Positions 42,720 to 50,460 of a stretch of 64,000 nt of DNA are shown in pieces. Position numbers and translations under genes: made by a program. Source of the stretch: Paenibacillus sp. BK033 (lineage in GTDB: Bacteria; Bacillota; Bacilli; Paenibacillales; Paenibacillaceae); assembly GCF_004345425.1 (NCBI RefSeq), contig NZ_SLVP01000009.1, positions 149,689 through 213,688 on the forward strand. Reading direction: 5' to 3'. The notes beneath the pieces are model-generated. The model worked only from the letters and a program-made list of their open reading frames with translations. It was not told where the DNA came from and did no database searches. Within the stretch, counting starts at the first letter, position 1. Each line of letters begins with the position of its first letter.

Positions 42720-44006
42720 CTACAGGAGCGTATTCAAGCAGACCGCTCCGATTTCGCGAACGCGGATCTTGAACAGCTCCGTGCCCGTCGTACGCCCGAT
42801 AAGTTCCCGGTATTCCTCTACCGCCGCATGCGGCAGAACGGCCAGAATGACGCCGGCGAAGCCGCCGCCGTGTACCCGGCAGGCCCCGTCGCCCAATTGC
42901 TCAATGAAGCGCTCGGTAATGGCGAGCGTAATTGCGATTCCTTGTTCGCGGGACACCGATTCTTGATAAATGTTCTGCAGCCATTTCCAAGACGAATTGC
43001 CCGAGGCGGTAACATGCTTCAGCACGTTCTGCCATTCGCCTGACTTAATGGCCTCTACCTGCCGCCCGACACGTTCGTTCTCATCCAGGAAATGCAGCGC
43101 CCGCAGTACCGCCCGATCACCGGCTGTCTCGCGGAGCTCCGCGAGACGACCGTAGATCATCTCTGCCGTCAAATCGCGGCATACCTCTGCGCCGAAGGCT
43201 TGCGCCACCGCCCGCATCTCGTTCGGAATCGAAGCATAGTCCTTCGTCAGGTCAGCGTGGTTACCGCCGGTGGCGACGATGACCAGGCTGTAGCCTGCTG
43301 CTTCGAAGGTGCCCGGAATACGTTCGATCCGAGGCTGTGCCGGTTCCTTAAAGTCGATGGTAATCATACCGCCGTACGAGCAGGCCATTTGGTCAAGCAT
43401 TCCAGACGGCTTGTTCCAATACAGATTTTCGGCATGCTTGCCGATGCGCGACATCATAACCGCGTCCAGCTCTCCGTTATTATAAAGAGTACTTAGAATC
43501 TGGCAGATCAGAACCTCGAAAGAGGCAGAGGAGCTGAGTCCTGACGCCGGAAGAACGTTACTGCTGACGCTGGCGTTAAAGCCTCCGACTTGGTACCCGT
43601 GCTGCCGGAAACCGTGTGCGATGCCGCGGATTAAAGCAGCCGTCCCGCCTTCGCCTTCCTGCGGTTCCAGATCATCCAGACGGATGACGGAGATGCCCGG
43701 ATAACCCTCGGAAACGACGGAAATGACGCCGGTGTCCACGGCTGCCGCAGCCGCAATCGTATCTAGCTGAATACTGGCCGCCAGCACCTTTCCGTGGTTA
43801 TGGTCCGTATGATTGCCGCCTATTTCTGTGCGTCCCGGCGCACTGAAGTATTTCAACGACTCGGTTTTTCCAAATTGCGTGCCGTATTCCTCCATGCATC
43901 TCCGGTATCTGCCGATCTGCTGCTCTCTTTCCTCGCTGCCGTACATCTGCTCCAGCAGCTGCTTTGCCTGTGCCGAATTAAAAAACTGTTCGAATTGATC
44001 GTTCAT
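42720..44006 (-). CDS. galK: Galactokinase
   Basis: It phosphorylates galactose at C1 for the Leloir pathway. The 428-residue GHMP kinase has the galactokinase signature APGRTEIGGNHTDHNHG (about residues 55-71), the ATP-binding VLPASGLSSSASFEVLICQ and the C-terminal GDGACRVHGGGFAGVILAVL. It is somewhat longer than usual (about 390). No galE or galT is beside it. The galactose could come from the GH35 operon 23 kb away. A cre-like element lies in its promoter region. Confidence 0.93.
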   Translation of the reverse strand: MNDQFEQFFNSAQAKQLLEQMYGSEEREQQIGRYRRCMEEYGTQFGKTESLKYFSAPGRTEIGGNHTDHNHGKVLAASIQLDTIAAAAAVDTGVISVVSEGYPGISVIRLDDLEPQEGEGGTAALIRGIAHGFRQHGYQVGGFNASVSSNVLPASGLSSSASFEVLICQILSTLYNNGELDAVMMSRIGKHAENLYWNKPSGMLDQMACSYGGMITIDFKEPAQPRIERIPGTFEAAGYSLVIVATGGNHADLTKDYASIPNEMRAVAQAFGAEVCRDLTAEMIYGRLAELRETAGDRAVLRALHFLDENERVGRQVEAIKSGEWQNVLKHVTASGNSSWKWLQNIYQESVSREQGIAITLAITERFIEQLGDGACRVHGGGFAGVILAVLPHAAVEEYRELIGRTTGTELFKIRVREIGAVCLNTLL

Positions 44007-44070
44007 CTTGAAGGTTCCTCCCGATTCTAACGGTTTGAGTAGAAGTGATCATCATGTCCATTGTATCGGA

Positions 44071-44084
44071 TTACAGCGTTTACA
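44071..44084. promoter_or_regulatory. Possible cre site in the galK promoter
   Basis: TTACAGCGTTTACA differs from the cre consensus TGWAANCGNTNWCA at two positions. It falls between a weak minus-strand -35 (TTTCTG) and -10 (TACAAT, plus-strand ATTGTA at 44060-44065), 64 bases from galK. Confidence 0.4.
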
Positions 44085-44149
44085 GAAAGGATATAAAAAG
44101 ATGCATGCACCAATTATTCGTGACAGAGTATTATGTTTAAAGAAGTACC

Positions 44150-44178
44150 TTGACAGTCATAGTAATATACCTTATTAT
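44150..44178 (+). promoter_or_regulatory. Promoter of the PadR-pentapeptide-ABC operon
   Basis: TTGACA (44150-44155), 17 bases, TATTAT (44173-44178). An inverted repeat TAATA-N5-TATTA (44163-44177) overlaps the -10 box and is a candidate operator for the PadR protein. Confidence 0.72.
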
Positions 44179-44198
44179 GCAGATATGGAGGTGATTGC

Positions 44199-44528
44199 AT
44201 GAGCGAGAACAAAATCACATCCGACCTGCTGAGAGGACATACGGATACGATGATATTACGGCTCTTGTCCGAGGCCGACCGTTACGGATACGAGATTGTG
44301 AAGCTGATTGCCGACCGTTCGGACGGCGAGTATGAACTAAAGGAAGCCACCATGTACTCGAGCTTCCGGAGGCTGGAAGCTGACGGCGATATCGAGTGGT
44401 ACTGGGGCGATGAATCGCAGGGCGGACGTCGCAAATATTTCAGAATTACCGAGAAGGGCAAGGAGACCTACTCCCGCAACAAAAGCAATTGGGAGTATGC
44501 GAAACGCGTGTTAGAAAACCTATTATGA
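44199..44528 (+). CDS. PadR-family transcriptional regulator
   Basis: A 109-residue winged-helix repressor. It has the PadR opening SDLLRGHTDTMILRLLSEAD, RYGYEIVKLI and the wing ESQGGRRKYFRITEKGKE. The near-perfect GGAGGTGAT ribosome site lies before ATG 44199. It is first in an operon with a pentapeptide-repeat protein and a DrrAB-type ABC exporter, and PadR proteins of this kind usually repress such an operon until a toxic ligand binds. Confidence 0.93.
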   Translation: MSENKITSDLLRGHTDTMILRLLSEADRYGYEIVKLIADRSDGEYELKEATMYSSFRRLEADGDIEWYWGDESQGGRRKYFRITEKGKETYSRNKSNWEYAKRVLENLL

Positions 44529-44541
44529 GGAGAGATTCGAA

Positions 44542-45411
44542 ATGACAAATCCAAAATTGAACGATTATCTAAACAGCGTGTTTACCCCATACGACGGGGT
44601 GAAAAGCGTTTCCGAACTGAAGGCCGATCTGCTTTCCGATTTGCAAGAGCGCTACAACGAGCTCAAAGCGGAAGGCAAGGACGATGAAACCGCGTTTAAG
44701 CAAACCATCGAGGGCATTGGCGACATCGAGCAAACGATTCTGGAGGTCGCCAACCTCTCCCGCTCGCTGGAGCGTCAAGTCGTGACCAACTTTAACGGAA
44801 GCAACCTGGCGGACAGCGACTTTGCGGGCGTGAAGGCACACAAAGGACAATTCAAAGGCAGCGCGCTGCATGGCTCCGACTTCTCGGGTGCCGACTTGAC
44901 CGGCAGCTCGTTCAAGAGCAGCGACGTACGACAAGCGAATTTTGACGGCGCGAACCTGACGGACTGCAGCTTCTCCGCGCTTGACCTGACGAATGCAAGT
45001 TTCAACAAGTCGACCCTTGTGCGTACCAACTTCAGCAAATCGGGGCTGGACGGAGTCACCTTTACGGGCGCGAAGCTGACCGACGTCACGTTAACGCTGA
45101 CGGATCTTCGAAAAACGAAATTCGAAGGCTGTTTATTTGACGGAGTAGACTTCAAGTTCTCCGATCTGACAAGGCAATGCTTTGACGGACAGACGTTTAT
45201 CGGCGTGAAATTTGAAAAAGCGGCTTTAACCGAGGCTTCGTTCAAAGGAGCTACCCTTAAAAACGTCTCGTTCCAGCCTGGTTTTACGTTGACGAAGAAG
45301 TACTATCGCATGATCAAAACCGTCAACTTCGACGGCGCAACCATGGATAAATTAACTTTCGCGCATCTCAAAGGCATGGATGCCGATTTGTCGAAAGTGA
45401 CCGTTGTGTAA
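44542..45411 (+). CDS. DUF1700-like domain fused to pentapeptide repeats
   Basis: A 289-residue protein. Residues 1-75 look like the helical DUF1700-type domain that often follows padR genes (LKADLLSDLQERYNELKAEG, ETAFKQTIEGIGDIEQTI). Residues 80-250 form about thirty pentapeptide repeats of the A(D/N)LXX type, for example SDFSGADLTGSSF and ANFDGANLTDCSF, which should fold as a right-handed quadrilateral beta helix. Proteins with this fold (Qnr, MfpA, McbG, AlbG) mimic DNA and protect gyrase. Coupled with an ABC exporter, a role in resistance is plausible but not proven. Confidence 0.85.
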   Translation: MTNPKLNDYLNSVFTPYDGVKSVSELKADLLSDLQERYNELKAEGKDDETAFKQTIEGIGDIEQTILEVANLSRSLERQVVTNFNGSNLADSDFAGVKAHKGQFKGSALHGSDFSGADLTGSSFKSSDVRQANFDGANLTDCSFSALDLTNASFNKSTLVRTNFSKSGLDGVTFTGAKLTDVTLTLTDLRKTKFEGCLFDGVDFKFSDLTRQCFDGQTFIGVKFEKAALTEASFKGATLKNVSFQPGFTLTKKYYRMIKTVNFDGATMDKLTFAHLKGMDADLSKVTVV

Positions 45412-45466
45412 ACAGGCGATTGATCAAGCAAGAATGGCATCACATCCATTTTTAGGAGGTTACCCC

Positions 45467-46228
45467 ATGCAAACCAAGTCTATTCAAGTAAAAGGTCTGC
45501 GGAAAGCCTACAAGCAGCTCGAAGTGTTGAAGGGCGTAGATTTCGAGGTAGAACAGGGCAGCATCTTCGCTCTCCTCGGATCTAACGGGGCAGGAAAAAC
45601 GACGGTCGTGAAAATTCTCACCACGCTGCTTGCGCCGGACGGAGGAACCGCAGCCATTAACGGATTTGATGTCTCGTCGCAGCAGAATGAGGTGCGTCAG
45701 GCGATCAGCCTGACCGGACAATTTGCCGCCGTCGATGAAATATTGACCGGCCGCGAGAATCTGATCATGATCGCCAAGCTGAGATATCTCAAAAATCCGC
45801 GACAGGTTGCGGAAGACATGCTGAAGCGCTTCGGATTAACGGAAGCTGCGGACCGCAGAGCGTCCACTTACTCCGGCGGGATGCGCCGCAGGCTCGACAT
45901 CGCGCTTAGTCTTGTGGGCAAACCGAAGATTATTTTTCTGGATGAGCCAACCACGGGACTGGATCCGGAAGCCCGCATCGAGGTATGGAAGGTCGTCAAG
46001 GAGCTCGCCGATGGCGGAACGACAGTTCTGCTGACTACTCAATATTTAGAAGAAGCGGAGCAGTTGGCCGACCGGATTGCCATTCTTCACGAAGGCCGGA
46101 TTATCGCAAACGGTACGCTGCAGGAGCTCAAAAAGATGTTCCCTACAACTAAGGTAGAGTATATCGAGAAACAACCGTCGTTAGAGGAAATCTTCCTCTC
46201 GATTATCGGTAAAAAGGAGGCTATGTAA
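45467..46228 (+). CDS. ABC exporter ATP-binding protein (DrrA-like)
   Basis: About 253 residues from ATG 45467, preceded by TTAGGAGG; the longer frame from 45404 overlaps the previous gene. Walker A is LLGSNGAGKTTVVKIL, the ABC signature is TYSGGMRRRLDIALSLVG, Walker B is IIFLDEPTTGLDPEAR, and the switch His lies after TVLLTTQYLEEAEQL (a Gln-Tyr-Leu-Glu form typical of DrrA exporters, in place of the usual His). It stops exactly one base before the permease start. It is the engine of a drug or peptide exporter. Confidence 0.94.
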   Translation: MQTKSIQVKGLRKAYKQLEVLKGVDFEVEQGSIFALLGSNGAGKTTVVKILTTLLAPDGGTAAINGFDVSSQQNEVRQAISLTGQFAAVDEILTGRENLIMIAKLRYLKNPRQVAEDMLKRFGLTEAADRRASTYSGGMRRRLDIALSLVGKPKIIFLDEPTTGLDPEARIEVWKVVKELADGGTTVLLTTQYLEEAEQLADRIAILHEGRIIANGTLQELKKMFPTTKVEYIEKQPSLEEIFLSIIGKKEAM

Positions 46229-46996
46229 ATGGAAACGGCAAAGAAGCATTTTTTCATCGACATTAGCGTTATGCTTGGGCGTTCCATGCGTCACATTACC
46301 CGCAGCATGGATACCATCATTACGGTGACCATTACGCCAATCGCCATGATGCTGCTGTTCGTCTACGTATTTGGCGGAGCCATTCAGACCGGTACCGATA
46401 ACTACGTCAATTACCTGCTTCCAGGCATTCTTCTTATGGCCATTGCCAGCGGCATAGCTTACACGGCATTCCGGCTCTTCACCGATGTCCAGAAGGGAAT
46501 TTTCCAGCGGTTTCATACCATGCCGATATCGCGTTCCGCCTTGCTGTGGGGCCATGTATTGACATCGCTTGTATCTAACGCGATTTCGGTGGCCGTCATC
46601 ATTCTCGTCGCGTTAATCATGGGCTTTCGTTCATCCGCGGGAGTGCTGCCATGGCTTGCCGTAGCCGGTATCCTCGCTTTGTTTACGCTTGCTTTGACAT
46701 GGGTCGCCGCGATTGCCGGATTGTCCGCCAAAACGGTCGACGGGGCCAGCGCATTCTCCTATCCTCTCATCTTCCTGCCCTTTATCAGTTCTGCATTTGT
46801 GCCAACCGAATCGATGCCAACCGTCGTTCGCGTGTTTGCCGAAAACCAGCCAGTGACCTCCATCGTAGAATCCATCCGTGCTTTGCTTGCAGGAGAGCCT
46901 TTACACCATGACATCTGGATCGCCCTTGCCTGGTGCGTCGGAATCATGCTCGTGGCTTATGTGTTTGCAATGAGAGTGTATAAGAAGAAGATTTAA
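46229..46996 (+). CDS. ABC-2 type exporter permease (DrrB-like)
   Basis: A 255-residue membrane protein with six hydrophobic segments and the ABC-2 layout: SMDTIITVTITPIAMMLLFV, GILLMAIASGIAYTAFRLF and LPFISSAFVPTESMPTVVRV, then a C-terminal helix. The DrrB family exports antibiotics and other amphiphiles. It pairs with the preceding ATPase. Its start is immediately adjacent to the ATPase stop, and a bidirectional terminator follows. Confidence 0.93.
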   Translation: METAKKHFFIDISVMLGRSMRHITRSMDTIITVTITPIAMMLLFVYVFGGAIQTGTDNYVNYLLPGILLMAIASGIAYTAFRLFTDVQKGIFQRFHTMPISRSALLWGHVLTSLVSNAISVAVIILVALIMGFRSSAGVLPWLAVAGILALFTLALTWVAAIAGLSAKTVDGASAFSYPLIFLPFISSAFVPTESMPTVVRVFAENQPVTSIVESIRALLAGEPLHHDIWIALAWCVGIMLVAYVFAMRVYKKKI

Positions 46997-47009
46997 CTTG
47001 ATCGTACAA

Positions 47010-47062
47010 AAACGCAAAGAAGGCAGGATGGGGAGTACCCTAATCCTGCCTTTACGCTTTTT
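47010..47062. terminator. Bidirectional terminator between exporter and MATE genes
   Basis: Arms AAGGCAGGAT (47020-47029) and ATCCTGCCTT (47043-47052), with outer pairing of AAACGC/GCGTTT-like flanks and T runs on both strands. Confidence 0.85.
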
Positions 47063-47070
47063 AAAATCGT

Positions 47071-48423
47071 TTATTGGACTAAGCTCTCCAAGTCCGGCTG
47101 CAATTTATTCCGCAGAACATACAGCATGATCGCTCCGACGAGGAACGCAACGGTATCCGCAATGACGAGCGACCAGACCACGCCGTGGAAGCCGTTCATT
47201 TGATTAGCGATATAAAGCACCGGAATCAGAGTAATGCCTTGAATAACCGACATAATAAACGCGGCGGTTCCTTGCGCTGTTGCTTGGAAGATCCCCGTAA
47301 ACAACGTGGTCATTCCGGTTATGAACAAGGACAAGAAGGTTACATGGAGGATGTAGCTGCCCATTTCGATTAATTGCGGATCATTTGTAAATAGACCAAT
47401 CAAGTGGTCGGAAATCAGAAAGACGATAATGCCGAACACGACCGCTAACGATACGATCATTTTGATCGTAAATCCGATGGTTTCCTTCATGCGCGATTTA
47501 TTCGCCGTAAAGGTAAAGGCAATGAGCGGCACGACGCCTTCGCATAAGCCCATCAGTATAAACTCGGGAAATTGCAATAAGCGGGATGAAATGCCGTAAG
47601 CCGCTACGGATTGATCCCCGTATTCGACCAGATAATGGTTAAAGATGAGCGACATGGCGCCCAAAAAGATACTCATAATAAAGACGGGAACCCCGATTTT
47701 GAAGACGTTGCCCATAATCTCCTTGGTAGCCTTGAACCATTTCAAGGAGATCGTTAAGAACGGGCTCTTTTTCCCCATATGGAAAGCAAAGAACACGCTG
47801 GCAGCCAAGTTGGAAACGACTGTAGCGGAAGCAACGCCGATCACGTCCCAATGGAATACGAAGACGGCCAAAGCATCGAGAATAATATTGACGACAACGC
47901 TGAGAATCATGCCGGTCATCGACGTAATGGCCGAGCCCTCCGAGCGCACGATATTCTCCAGCGTGAAGAATAAAACGACGATTGGCGAACCGATCAGCAT
48001 AATCGTGACATAGTCCTTCGTAAATCCGAAGGATTCGGGCGTGGCTCCGAGGCCGTGGACGATGGGATCGATTAACGGGAGCAAAATGGCAATCACGATA
48101 AGGCCAAGCACTAAACTGCTGTACACCGCGAAGGAGGACACATGCTTGACATCGTCGTATTTTTTCTCGCCCAGCAAACGGGAGATGAAGGTGCCGCTGC
48201 CCATGCCGATCAAGTTGCCGAGCGCCATAATAACCGCGAACAACGGCAAGGTTAAGGCGAGCGCGGTTATCATGGCCGTATTGTTCAGCGTTCCGAGGAA
48301 ATAGGCATTCAAGATGGAGTAAATCACGCTCATTGACGTGCCCAGCATCATCGGTACGGCGAAGTGGGCTACGGCTTTTGCGACCGGTGCTTTTTCAAAG
48401 TAATGGAGGTTTTGCGCATCCAT
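47071..48423 (-). CDS. MATE-family multidrug efflux transporter (MepA-like)
   Basis: A 450-residue protein with twelve hydrophobic helices and the MATE hallmarks: VAHFAVPMMLGTSMSVIYSI at the first helix, LGNLIGMGSGTFISRLLGEK and FPEFILMGLCEGVVPLIAF. The MepA branch exports cationic dyes and fluoroquinolones with sodium or protons. I prefer ATG 48423 over the GTG at 48432 because the AAGAAGTGA ribosome site overlaps the latter. It is divergent from a TetR-type gene with shared operators and is very likely its target. Confidence 0.92.
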   Translation of the reverse strand: MDAQNLHYFEKAPVAKAVAHFAVPMMLGTSMSVIYSILNAYFLGTLNNTAMITALALTLPLFAVIMALGNLIGMGSGTFISRLLGEKKYDDVKHVSSFAVYSSLVLGLIVIAILLPLIDPIVHGLGATPESFGFTKDYVTIMLIGSPIVVLFFTLENIVRSEGSAITSMTGMILSVVVNIILDALAVFVFHWDVIGVASATVVSNLAASVFFAFHMGKKSPFLTISLKWFKATKEIMGNVFKIGVPVFIMSIFLGAMSLIFNHYLVEYGDQSVAAYGISSRLLQFPEFILMGLCEGVVPLIAFTFTANKSRMKETIGFTIKMIVSLAVVFGIIVFLISDHLIGLFTNDPQLIEMGSYILHVTFLSLFITGMTTLFTGIFQATAQGTAAFIMSVIQGITLIPVLYIANQMNGFHGVVWSLVIADTVAFLVGAIMLYVLRNKLQPDLESLVQ

Positions 48424-48451
48424 TTGGATCACTTCTTTCTATGCGATGTTT

Positions 48452-48537
48452 ATCTAACGGTGTTAGATTGAACCTTACAGTGTTAGATGATATCATGAAC
48501 TTATACGCCTGTAAAGAATAAACTTACACTGTTAGAT
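48452..48537. promoter_or_regulatory. Divergent MATE/tetR promoter region with three operator copies
   Basis: Site 1 is the perfect palindrome ATCTAAC-GGT-GTTAGAT (48452-48468). Sites 2 and 3 read CTTACAGTGTTAGAT (48474-48488) and CTTACACTGTTAGAT (48523-48537). The tetR promoter TTGAAC-N17-TATCAT (48468-48496) and the minus-strand MATE promoter TTTACA-N17-TATCAT (48515-48487) share the central palindrome ATGATATCAT, which holds both -10 boxes. Confidence 0.8.
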
Positions 48538-48552
48538 AAAAGGACGGATACG

Positions 48553-49248
48553 ATGAATAAGAAACAGAAGCAGCCTCAGATTTCGGAGGACAAGATACTG
48601 GAAGCCTCGTGGGAGCTTCTCGGGGAGGAGGGCCTCGAGAAATTCAGCATGAGACGATTAGCCGAGAGGCTGGGCATTCAAGCTCCTTCCCTGTACTGGT
48701 ACTTCAAGAGCAAGCAGGAGCTCTATCAGCGTCTGGCCAACCAAGTATCGAAAATGATTCTGGAGGAGTTCCATTCCGACGGGGACTGGAAGGAGCAGCT
48801 TGCCGGGCTCGCGGTAACGGTAAGGAATGTGCTCCGTCGGTACCCTTGTTCGACGCAGCTTATGATGATGACGCTGCCTCACGAAGCGGACATCATCCGG
48901 TTCACCAACCGCATGCTGCTCTGCGTGGAATCGACGCCGCTTGACCAAGAGCAGAAATTACAGGCTATTCTTACGGTTATGAACTATGTTTTCTACTTCG
49001 TTCTGGACGATTACGAGCATCAGCGAAATGTCTCCGCGATCCTTAAGGAGCAGGGAGAGATGCCAAGCGGAGAGATGATCCGGCTTCTCGACTCGATGAG
49101 CGAAGCGGATGTTGGACTGTTCCGGAGGATGTTCAAGACCGGACTATTCGAGCTGATGGGGACGGATGGAGCTTTTGAGTTCGGGTTGAAGCTGATTCTG
49201 TCGGGGATTGAGCAGGTAATTAAAGAACAGGAGACGGCATTTAATTAG
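48553..49248 (+). CDS. TetR/AcrR-family regulator with TetR-type C-terminal domain
   Basis: A 231-residue repressor. The N-terminal helix-turn-helix (about residues 10-55) reads LEASWELLGEEGLEKFSMRR and LAERLGIQAPSLYWYFKSKQ, very close to the TetR(A/B) pattern. The C-terminal ligand domain is the TetR_C type (RRYPCSTQLMMMTLPHEADI). Three related palindromic sites lie in the divergent promoter shared with the MATE pump, so autoregulation and control of the pump are likely. Confidence 0.92.
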   Translation: MNKKQKQPQISEDKILEASWELLGEEGLEKFSMRRLAERLGIQAPSLYWYFKSKQELYQRLANQVSKMILEEFHSDGDWKEQLAGLAVTVRNVLRRYPCSTQLMMMTLPHEADIIRFTNRMLLCVESTPLDQEQKLQAILTVMNYVFYFVLDDYEHQRNVSAILKEQGEMPSGEMIRLLDSMSEADVGLFRRMFKTGLFELMGTDGAFEFGLKLILSGIEQVIKEQETAFN

Positions 49249-49259
49249 GGGACAGTAAG

Positions 49260-49287
49260 CAGCTTGCCGCAGCGGCAGGCTGTTTTT
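49260..49287 (+). terminator. Intrinsic terminator after tetR
   Basis: Arms CAGCTTGCCGC (49260-49270) and GCGGCAGGCTG (49272-49282) with one G-T pair and a five-T tail. Confidence 0.85.
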
Positions 49288-49333
49288 CGATTGACCGCAT
49301 GCAGATTTTTTTGAAAAAAGGACGTATGCCTGC

Positions 49334-49375
49334 TTGCTTTTATTCGATATTTAGAATATTATCTAAATATCGAAT
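49334..49375 (+). promoter_or_regulatory. sdpRI promoter covered by a perfect long palindrome
   Basis: TTGCTT (49334-49339), 17 bases, TATTAT (49357-49362). Fourteen-base arms ATTCGATATTTAGA (49342-49355) and TCTAAATATCGAAT (49362-49375) are exact complements around ATATTA and span spacer and -10. This is the expected operator of the ArsR-type autorepressor encoded next. Confidence 0.85.
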
Positions 49376-49402
49376 AGTTGCTTCGGGAGGAGTGAGTAAA
49401 AC

Positions 49403-49669
49403 TTGAATGATGCCTTCAAGGCGTTGTCCGATCCGACAAGACGGCAGATTCTTCAGATGCTGAAGGAACAGGACCTGTCCGCCGGACAAATCGCCGACCA
49501 CTTTAATATTTCCAAGCCAAGCATTTCCCATCATTTGAATTTGCTGAAGCAAGCTAAGCTAGTAGCCGAAGAACGACAGGGACAAAACCGGGTGTACTCG
49601 CTGAACATGACCGTTGTGCAGGAAGCAATGGGCTGGTTTCTCGGCATACTCGGAACGAAAGGGGACTAA
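49403..49669 (+). CDS. sdpR: ArsR-family autorepressor (SdpR-like)
   Basis: An 88-residue winged-helix protein: DAFKALSDPTRRQILQMLKE, then SAGQIADHFNISKPSISHHL as recognition helix and LVAEERQGQNRVYSLN as the wing, ending VVQEAMGWFLGIL. There are no cysteines for metal binding, as in SdpR. Start TTG 49403 follows GGGAGGAGTGAG. In Bacillus subtilis SdpR represses the sdpRI operon and is captured by membrane-bound SdpI when the SDP toxin is present. The same gene pair occurs here without toxin genes. Confidence 0.9.
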   Translation: MNDAFKALSDPTRRQILQMLKEQDLSAGQIADHFNISKPSISHHLNLLKQAKLVAEERQGQNRVYSLNMTVVQEAMGWFLGILGTKGD

Positions 49670-49676
49670 ACGTAAG

Positions 49677-50357
49677 ATGAACGAAACAACGAATCAGACC
49701 ACGCGCTGGGGCAAGCAAGACTGGATTTTGCTTATCGTTAATGCCGTTATTTTCGGAATCGTGTTTCTTGTATTTAACCATCAGCTTCCGGATGTCGTAG
49801 GGAGCCATTACAACATAAGAGGCGAGCAGGACGGCACAATGGCCAAGTCGGGCATGTGGCTCCTGTACGCGGGTATTGGCATCGCGCTGCCCGTCTTTCT
49901 ATCGGTAGTCCGAAATGTCGATCCGCGCCGTCAGAACTATGCCCGGTTCAGCGGATATTACACGCTGATGAGGTGGACGATCAGCCTGTTTATCCACGGG
50001 GTGTTTGTGCTGATGATTCTGCAAAATCTCGATTACGATCTGCCTTTTATCAATATCGTATTTGGCGGCCTTGGAATCATGTGGATGATCATTGGCAACC
50101 GAATGGGTCAGCTCCGCAGCAATTTCTTTATGGGGATCCGGACGCCGTGGACCATCACGGATGAAAACAACTGGCGCAACACGCACCGGCTTGGCGGACG
50201 GCTATGGTTTGTCGCGGGGTTATTGATGCTATTGGGAGCATGCCTTCTTTCGGCTGCGGGATTGGTTGTTGTTCTTATCGTGAGTATGGTGCTAAGCGTC
50301 GTTGTCCCTTACCTTTACTCGTATCTTTTGTATACGGGTGCGAAAAAGAAGTCGTAA
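49677..50357 (+). CDS. sdpI: SdpI-family immunity/signal membrane protein
   Basis: About 226 residues from ATG 49677, seven bases after the sdpR stop. It has an N-terminal DUF1648 segment with the PDVVGSHYNIRGEQDG motif, several membrane helices and the SdpI hallmark NFFMGIRTPWTITDENNWR near residue 155. SdpI gives immunity to the SDP cannibalism peptide and acts as a sensor that binds SdpR. No sdpABC toxin operon is in the window, so this pair may sense a neighbour's toxin or another envelope stress. Confidence 0.9.
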   Translation: MNETTNQTTRWGKQDWILLIVNAVIFGIVFLVFNHQLPDVVGSHYNIRGEQDGTMAKSGMWLLYAGIGIALPVFLSVVRNVDPRRQNYARFSGYYTLMRWTISLFIHGVFVLMILQNLDYDLPFINIVFGGLGIMWMIIGNRMGQLRSNFFMGIRTPWTITDENNWRNTHRLGGRLWFVAGLLMLLGACLLSAAGLVVVLIVSMVLSVVVPYLYSYLLYTGAKKKS

Positions 50358-50363
50358 ACAAGG

Positions 50364-50428
50364 GCAAAAGAATAAAAGCAGCTGTCGGGGTGATGAACCC
50401 GTCAGCTGCTTTTATTCTTTTGCTTCGC
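50364..50428. terminator. Very long hairpin terminator after sdpI
   Basis: The arms 50364-50384 (beginning GCAAAAGAATAAAAGC) and 50403-50423 are perfectly complementary over 21 bp, with GGGT/ACCC pairing in the loop. The structure is symmetric and can serve the convergent tetR-like gene too. Confidence 0.85.
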
Positions 50429-50460
50429 GTTATTTTGGGCTGGAAGAGGCTGCCCTTTGC

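Noticed and set aside
44800..45300. Possible tandem DNA repeat in the pentapeptide gene
   Set aside because: The periodicity is at protein level (five residues) with diverged codons; there is no uniform DNA repeat.
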